Under the pieces are notes generated by a model. It had not been told where the DNA came from, did no database searches, and worked only from the letters and a program-made list of their open reading frames with translations. Position numbers and translations under genes: made by a program. This document shows, in pieces, positions 6,837-10,478 of a stretch of 10,478 nt of DNA; position 1 is the stretch's first letter; each line of letters begins with the position of its first letter. Location: assembly GCA_964458125.1 (NCBI GenBank), contig CAYWHE010000145.1, positions 1 to 10,478 on the forward strand, written 5' to 3'. This DNA is from CAYWHE01 sp964458125. GTDB taxonomy: Bacteria; Bacteroidota; Bacteroidia; AKYH767-A; OLB10.

Positions 6837-8462
6837 ATGAATAGCAATCGCCATTTTTCTTCCGATTTTATTGATTTCCGGGTTACTGGCCTGTTTAGCA
6901 ACCTGATCACCAATTACCTTTCCGGTGAGGAAAACTTAAAAAAATTTTATAGCCATAACCTTGATATTTTCGCCTTTGAACAGGCCATGGCCGAAAGAAA
7001 TAAGAACCCTGTAAACAGGGAAATACTGGTTGAGGCGCTTGAACGGCAATACCATCGCATGTCCGGTTTCAATGATCCGGAACTTTCTTCCAGGTTGAAG
7101 CGATTGGGTGAAAAAAACACCTTTACAGTTACCACCGGTCATCAGTTATGTCTCTTTACAGGTCCGCTCTATTTTATCTATAAAATCATCAGTGCCATAA
7201 ACCTGGCGGAAGCGTTGAAAAAGCAGTATCCTGACTGTCATTTCATTCCGGTGTACTGGATGGCCAGCGAGGATCACGACCTGGAGGAGATCAATAAAAT
7301 TCATCTTTTTTCACATACGGTCACCTGGGAAAATCAGCAAAGCGGAGCATGCGGACGGATGAGCACGGAAGGCCTGGAATCATTCTGTTCGGAACTGGCA
7401 GTTGTTTTGGGAAATTCCGCCGGGGCTGCCCGTTTGCAGGAACTCTTCCGAAAATCATACCTGGAGCATGCAAACCTGGCGGATGCAACGCGCTACCTGG
7501 TGCATCAACTCTTCGGCTCAAAAGGATTGATTGTTTTGGATGCCGATGATGAGGAACTGAAAAAGACGTTTATTCCGTTTGTTAAAAGTGAACTCGAAGA
7601 ACAACACTCCTTTCGCCTGGTCAGTGAAAACAGCCGGGCTTTGGCTTCTTATGCGAAAATACAGGTAACGCCAAGGGAAATAAATCTTTTTTTTCTGGAG
7701 GGTGACAGGCGGGAACGGATTACAAAATTGGAAAATGGGGACTTTGGCCTGCATCCTTCCGGAATCATTTTCAACCGTCAGCAAATGATGGAGGTGTTGG
7801 ATAAGCATCCCGGAAAATTCAGCCCCAATGTGGTTTTAAGACCGGTTTACCAGGAAACCATCCTGCCCAACCTGGCCTATATCGGCGGGCCGGGAGAAAT
7901 CGCTTACTGGCTTCAATACAAATCGCTTTTCGATTTTTATGGAATTCCTTTTCCGGTATTGATGCTTCGGAATTGCCTGACTTGGCTGGACAAGGAAACC
8001 TCCCAAAAACTTGACGATTTGGGATTTTACCCGGAATCGGTATTTAAAGACCAGGAACTCCTGGTCAGGGAATTCCTCGAGCGTAACAGTACGGTAAACG
8101 AAGAGGTGAACCTCGAAGAACATAAGGACCTGTTGAACAAGGTGTATGATTCCCTGAAAACGGAAACCGGAAGGGTGGATCCCACTTTATCATCTTTTAT
8201 CAATGCCGAACAGCAGAAAGCCATAAATGCCCTGCAGGTACTTGAACAGAAAATTCTCAAAGCGTTAAAAAAGAAAAATGAAGTCGCATTGAACCAGGTC
8301 AGAGCCATGAAAGAAAAACTGTTCCCGGGACAAATTCCGCAGGAACGGCATTACAATTTTGCCATGTTCTACCTGAAATATGGAGAAGAGTTTTTTGAGG
8401 TGCTGTATCAAAACCTGGATCCGCTGCGGTTAAAATACATCATCATCCGCGAAAATCCGTGA
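6837..8462 (+). CDS. bshC: bacillithiol biosynthesis cysteine-adding enzyme BshC
   Basis: BshC performs the last step of bacillithiol synthesis, adding L-cysteine to glucosaminyl-malate in the cytoplasm. At 541 aa it has the family's normal length. Diagnostic motifs are TTGHQLCLFTGPLYFIYK (99-116), FIPVYWMASEDHDLEEIN (136-153) and LRPVYQETILPNLAYIGGPG (334-353). A long charged helical stretch (about 420-500) corresponds to the family's coiled coil, and the end (FYLKYGEEFFEVL) is typical. ATG 6837 follows the hotdog stop by 4 nt. bshA and bshB are not in the window, as is common because the pathway genes are scattered. Linkage with lipid-handling genes has no obvious metabolic reason and may simply reflect shared transcription. 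The stop lies 10 nt from the stop of the converging gene, with no terminator visible between them. Confidence 0.95.
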   Translation: MNSNRHFSSDFIDFRVTGLFSNLITNYLSGEENLKKFYSHNLDIFAFEQAMAERNKNPVNREILVEALERQYHRMSGFNDPELSSRLKRLGEKNTFTVTTGHQLCLFTGPLYFIYKIISAINLAEALKKQYPDCHFIPVYWMASEDHDLEEINKIHLFSHTVTWENQQSGACGRMSTEGLESFCSELAVVLGNSAGAARLQELFRKSYLEHANLADATRYLVHQLFGSKGLIVLDADDEELKKTFIPFVKSELEEQHSFRLVSENSRALASYAKIQVTPREINLFFLEGDRRERITKLENGDFGLHPSGIIFNRQQMMEVLDKHPGKFSPNVVLRPVYQETILPNLAYIGGPGEIAYWLQYKSLFDFYGIPFPVLMLRNCLTWLDKETSQKLDDLGFYPESVFKDQELLVREFLERNSTVNEEVNLEEHKDLLNKVYDSLKTETGRVDPTLSSFINAEQQKAINALQVLEQKILKALKKKNEVALNQVRAMKEKLFPGQIPQERHYNFAMFYLKYGEEFFEVLYQNLDPLRLKYIIIRENP

Positions 8463-8472
8463 TGAAAAAATC

Positions 8473-10478
8473 CTAATATACAAACCGCGCTATCGAAATA
8501 CCCTGGTTGTTGATCAGTCTGGCCAGGTAAATTCCACGCGATAAAGTTGCGCTTTCAACCCGGTACGGAACCTGTCCGGAAACCACTTTCCTGATCAGCA
8601 TTTTACCCAGTTCATCCATGATTTCAACAGTGGCCTCTTCATGCGTATCACCGCCGAATAAAATCACCTGGTTACCGGACGGATCGGCATGAACTGCGAA
8701 ACCGGCGGTATTGGAAATAATCACTTTCTTTGGTTCCGTGACCGTTGATTTGCCATCCAGGTCGGTCTGACGAAGCCTGTAAAAGGAAACCCCCTTCAGG
8801 GGCTGCTTGTCTTCAAAATAATAATGCCGGGTGGTATTCGAATTTCCTGAAGCCTGCTTAGACCCTACGGGTCTGAAATCTTTTGCATCTGTCGAGCGCT
8901 CAACGCTGAAATATTCAGCATTTCTTTCACTGGCAGTGGTCCAGGTTACATCCACGGAATGCCCGTTATAAACGGCGTCAAATTCAAGCAATTCTACCGG
9001 CAGGGGTTGTGGATCAATGGCAGAAAGGGTGAAGGTACCGTATGGATTGATAAAGTTCCCGGATTGGATGGTGCCGGCAGCCAGCGATCCCACCGTACCT
9101 CCGTTACCTTCATCCTGCCAGATGGTTCCCGGAATATCCCACCGGGCCACACGCAGGTTTCCCATATTGGTGATCCCGCAACTGTTGCCGTCCCAGTCAA
9201 GGGAGACCAGCCGGCTGGAGGATCCGGCATTTTGATCCAGTTGCCAGTATTCGCATCCGCTGATGGAGACCAGGGAAGGGACCGTGGCGGTTCCGAACAG
9301 GACACGGGGATTGCCGCGGAAATACTCAGCTGTGAAAACATCTGATAAATTCACAGATAGCTGAATGTCATCAACCGCAAAAGATGGATCGGTTCCAACC
9401 CCGTCATCGTTGTTGGTCCAGCGAAATCCGACCTTCACGTTTGGGTTATTGTCGGCACTTGCCGGAAGGGTAATGGTGGTGTAGGTCCATAGTCCCTGTC
9501 CGCTGCAGGTGGCGGTCTTGGGCATATCAAAGATGCTGGTCCAGGTGCTGCCGTCATAATACCATAAAGTGGCATTATCCGTCGTTCCCTGCCCGTTTTC
9601 AATATAATTAAAGGATAAGTTGATGTTGAACCTGCCGGTACAGTTGATGACCGGTGATTCTATACGTTTATCGGTGGTTACGCAAAAAAGTACCCCGCAA
9701 AGTCCTCCTGCATCATAGGCAGCGCCTGGGTCTGTTACAAATCCATCGTTGGCGCCAACATGAAGGGTTCTGTTGGTGAGACCTCCGTTGGATAAACAGC
9801 CGTCACCACAATTGCCTGTACCCATGCCCGCCTCGGTTGCACTCACATACCAGACATTGGCCGCCGGTTGATTGCCGCCTGTCAGGGTTTGGGTCCAGGC
9901 TCCGTTTGGTCCTGAATAAGCTGTAGCTGCCTGTCCCTGATTGCAGCCCGTTCCAAAAGTCTCGTTCCAGAAGGTCAGACTTCCGCCTCCTCCTCCTGAA
10001 GACATGCCAACGGGTTGGTAATCATTATTCTTTCCGACAGGGAAAACAAAGGCATTGTCACCGTTTTTTCGTACAGGTCCATGAATAAAACTGGCGTTGT
10101 TTGTATTGATAACCGTTGCGACATCAATCAGGGTGATCAGGTTGGTTGAAGAACTGAAAATCCTGCCGGCGAACAGGTCGAGTTGATTGTCTATGGTTAT
10201 GGACCTGTTTAATGTCAGGTCATTCGCAATCTTGTTCATACGCAAATCGAAAATGCCTATACTGCCTGTGCCATTGATACTCTGAGGCAAATTACCGCTG
10301 AATACCAGTTTCCTGGCATCAGAAGCATCGTAACTCAGGGTGCCATTGACCGTTAGGTTGCCCTGGATTTCAAGTCCGGTTCCATAGTTGCGAAGAATAT
10401 TTCCGGCCCTTACAACGACATTGCCGTTTACCACAGTCGGAGAGGCATTGGTTTGTTCATTTAAAAAACTCACCGTAC
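8473..10478 (-). CDS. large T9SS-secreted surface protein, C-terminal part (start beyond the right edge)
   Basis: The frame is open to the right edge, so the N-terminus and signal peptide are missing; at least 666 residues are visible. Numbering here starts at the GTG codon 10473, which is not a credible start because the frame continues upstream. Residues 1-155 are a repetitive beta-helix-like region (GNVVVRAGNIL, LTVNGTLSYDA, DNQLDLFAGRIFSS) ending in HGPVRKNGDNAFVFPVGK, common in Bacteroidota surface proteins. Residues about 160-373 look like an inserted domain with seven Cys, ending in a jelly-roll-like stretch with FAVDDIQLSV. Residues 376-485 resume the architecture with DVFTAEYFRGNPR. 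LPVELLEFDAVYNGHSVDVTWTTASE (from 491) is a fibronectin-like module, and about 590-666 is a type A T9SS C-terminal sorting domain ending GISIARFVY. The protein is expected to be exported across the outer membrane and surface-attached or released. Binding partner unknown. Confidence 0.88.
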   Translation of the reverse strand, partial: TVSFLNEQTNASPTVVNGNVVVRAGNILRNYGTGLEIQGNLTVNGTLSYDASDARKLVFSGNLPQSINGTGSIGIFDLRMNKIANDLTLNRSITIDNQLDLFAGRIFSSSTNLITLIDVATVINTNNASFIHGPVRKNGDNAFVFPVGKNNDYQPVGMSSGGGGGSLTFWNETFGTGCNQGQAATAYSGPNGAWTQTLTGGNQPAANVWYVSATEAGMGTGNCGDGCLSNGGLTNRTLHVGANDGFVTDPGAAYDAGGLCGVLFCVTTDKRIESPVINCTGRFNINLSFNYIENGQGTTDNATLWYYDGSTWTSIFDMPKTATCSGQGLWTYTTITLPASADNNPNVKVGFRWTNNDDGVGTDPSFAVDDIQLSVNLSDVFTAEYFRGNPRVLFGTATVPSLVSISGCEYWQLDQNAGSSSRLVSLDWDGNSCGITNMGNLRVARWDIPGTIWQDEGNGGTVGSLAAGTIQSGNFINPYGTFTLSAIDPQPLPVELLEFDAVYNGHSVDVTWTTASERNAEYFSVERSTDAKDFRPVGSKQASGNSNTTRHYYFEDKQPLKGVSFYRLRQTDLDGKSTVTEPKKVIISNTAGFAVHADPSGNQVILFGGDTHEEATVEIMDELGKMLIRKVVSGQVPYRVESATLSRGIYLARLINNQGISIARFVY
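9355..9996 (-). other. region encoding an apparent nested, Cys-containing domain of the T9SS protein
   Basis: It codes for about residues 160-373 of the visible protein. It begins with a glycine-rich joint (SSGGGGGS) and has Cys at 177, 222, 226, 259, 264, 278 and 323. Its second half (INLSFNYIENG, ATLWYYDGSTWTSIF, GFRWTNNDDGVGTDPSFAVDDIQLSV) looks like a jelly-roll/MAM-like module. On both sides the flanking sequences (FPVGKNNDYQPVGMS and DVFTAEYFRGNPR) are ones that I recall as nearly adjacent in related Bacteroidota proteins, so this reads as a domain inserted in frame. Confidence 0.5.

Noticed and set aside
6317..6913. 198-codon minus-strand open frame
   Set aside because: It spans the antisense of three operon genes and their junctions; the product is low in recognisable features.
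10471..10473. GTG as a start codon of the T9SS protein
   Set aside because: The frame remains open to the window edge and no signal peptide follows, so the real start lies outside.

Overview
The window looks like chromosomal DNA of a Bacteroidota bacterium. Three things point there: a secreted protein with a type IX secretion (T9SS) type A C-terminal sorting domain, a bacillithiol gene (bshC), and promoters of the Bacteroidota -33/-7 type (TTG, about 19 nt, TAnnTTTG) just upstream of genes that lack a strong Shine-Dalgarno. Genus cannot be fixed from this stretch. No mobile element, CRISPR array, tRNA or rRNA was seen.

Left part (1-1966). The 3' end of an unrecognised plus-strand gene (3-203) is followed by a stand-alone FemAB/GNAT-like N-acyltransferase (398-1657), which may be read from a promoter almost touching its ATG. 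A 309-nt convergent spacer with an imperfect hairpin near 1910-1956 separates it from the next gene.

Middle, minus strand (1967-4884). A thiolase with a complete active site (Cys88, His348, Cys378) is followed 29 nt later by a membrane-anchored C45-type Ntn-hydrolase/acyltransferase with a C-terminal TPR-like tail. These probably form one transcript from a promoter at about 4910-4917.

Middle, plus strand (5188-8462). A tight four-gene run diverges from the thiolase: LolA-like periplasmic carrier, LolB-like lipoprotein (38-nt overlap), FabZ/ApeI-type hotdog protein (9-nt gap) and bshC (4-nt gap). The first three resemble the lipid-handling parts of aryl-polyene or flexirubin (DAR) pathways. 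Here they sit beside a bacillithiol gene, with no ketosynthase or acyl carrier protein in view. The hotdog protein carries Gln where FabZ has its catalytic Glu. The shared divergent spacer (4885-5187) holds both promoters and two adjacent inverted repeats.

Right part (8473-10478). A large T9SS-exported protein on the minus strand converges on bshC with only 10 nt between stops and runs off the right edge. Its surface architecture appears to be interrupted by a Cys-containing jelly-roll-like domain of about 210 residues.

The most interesting points are the lipid-handling/bshC operon with its altered hotdog active site, the neighbouring thiolase/C45 pair, and the nested domain in the T9SS protein. 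I see no clearly new defence or mobile system.
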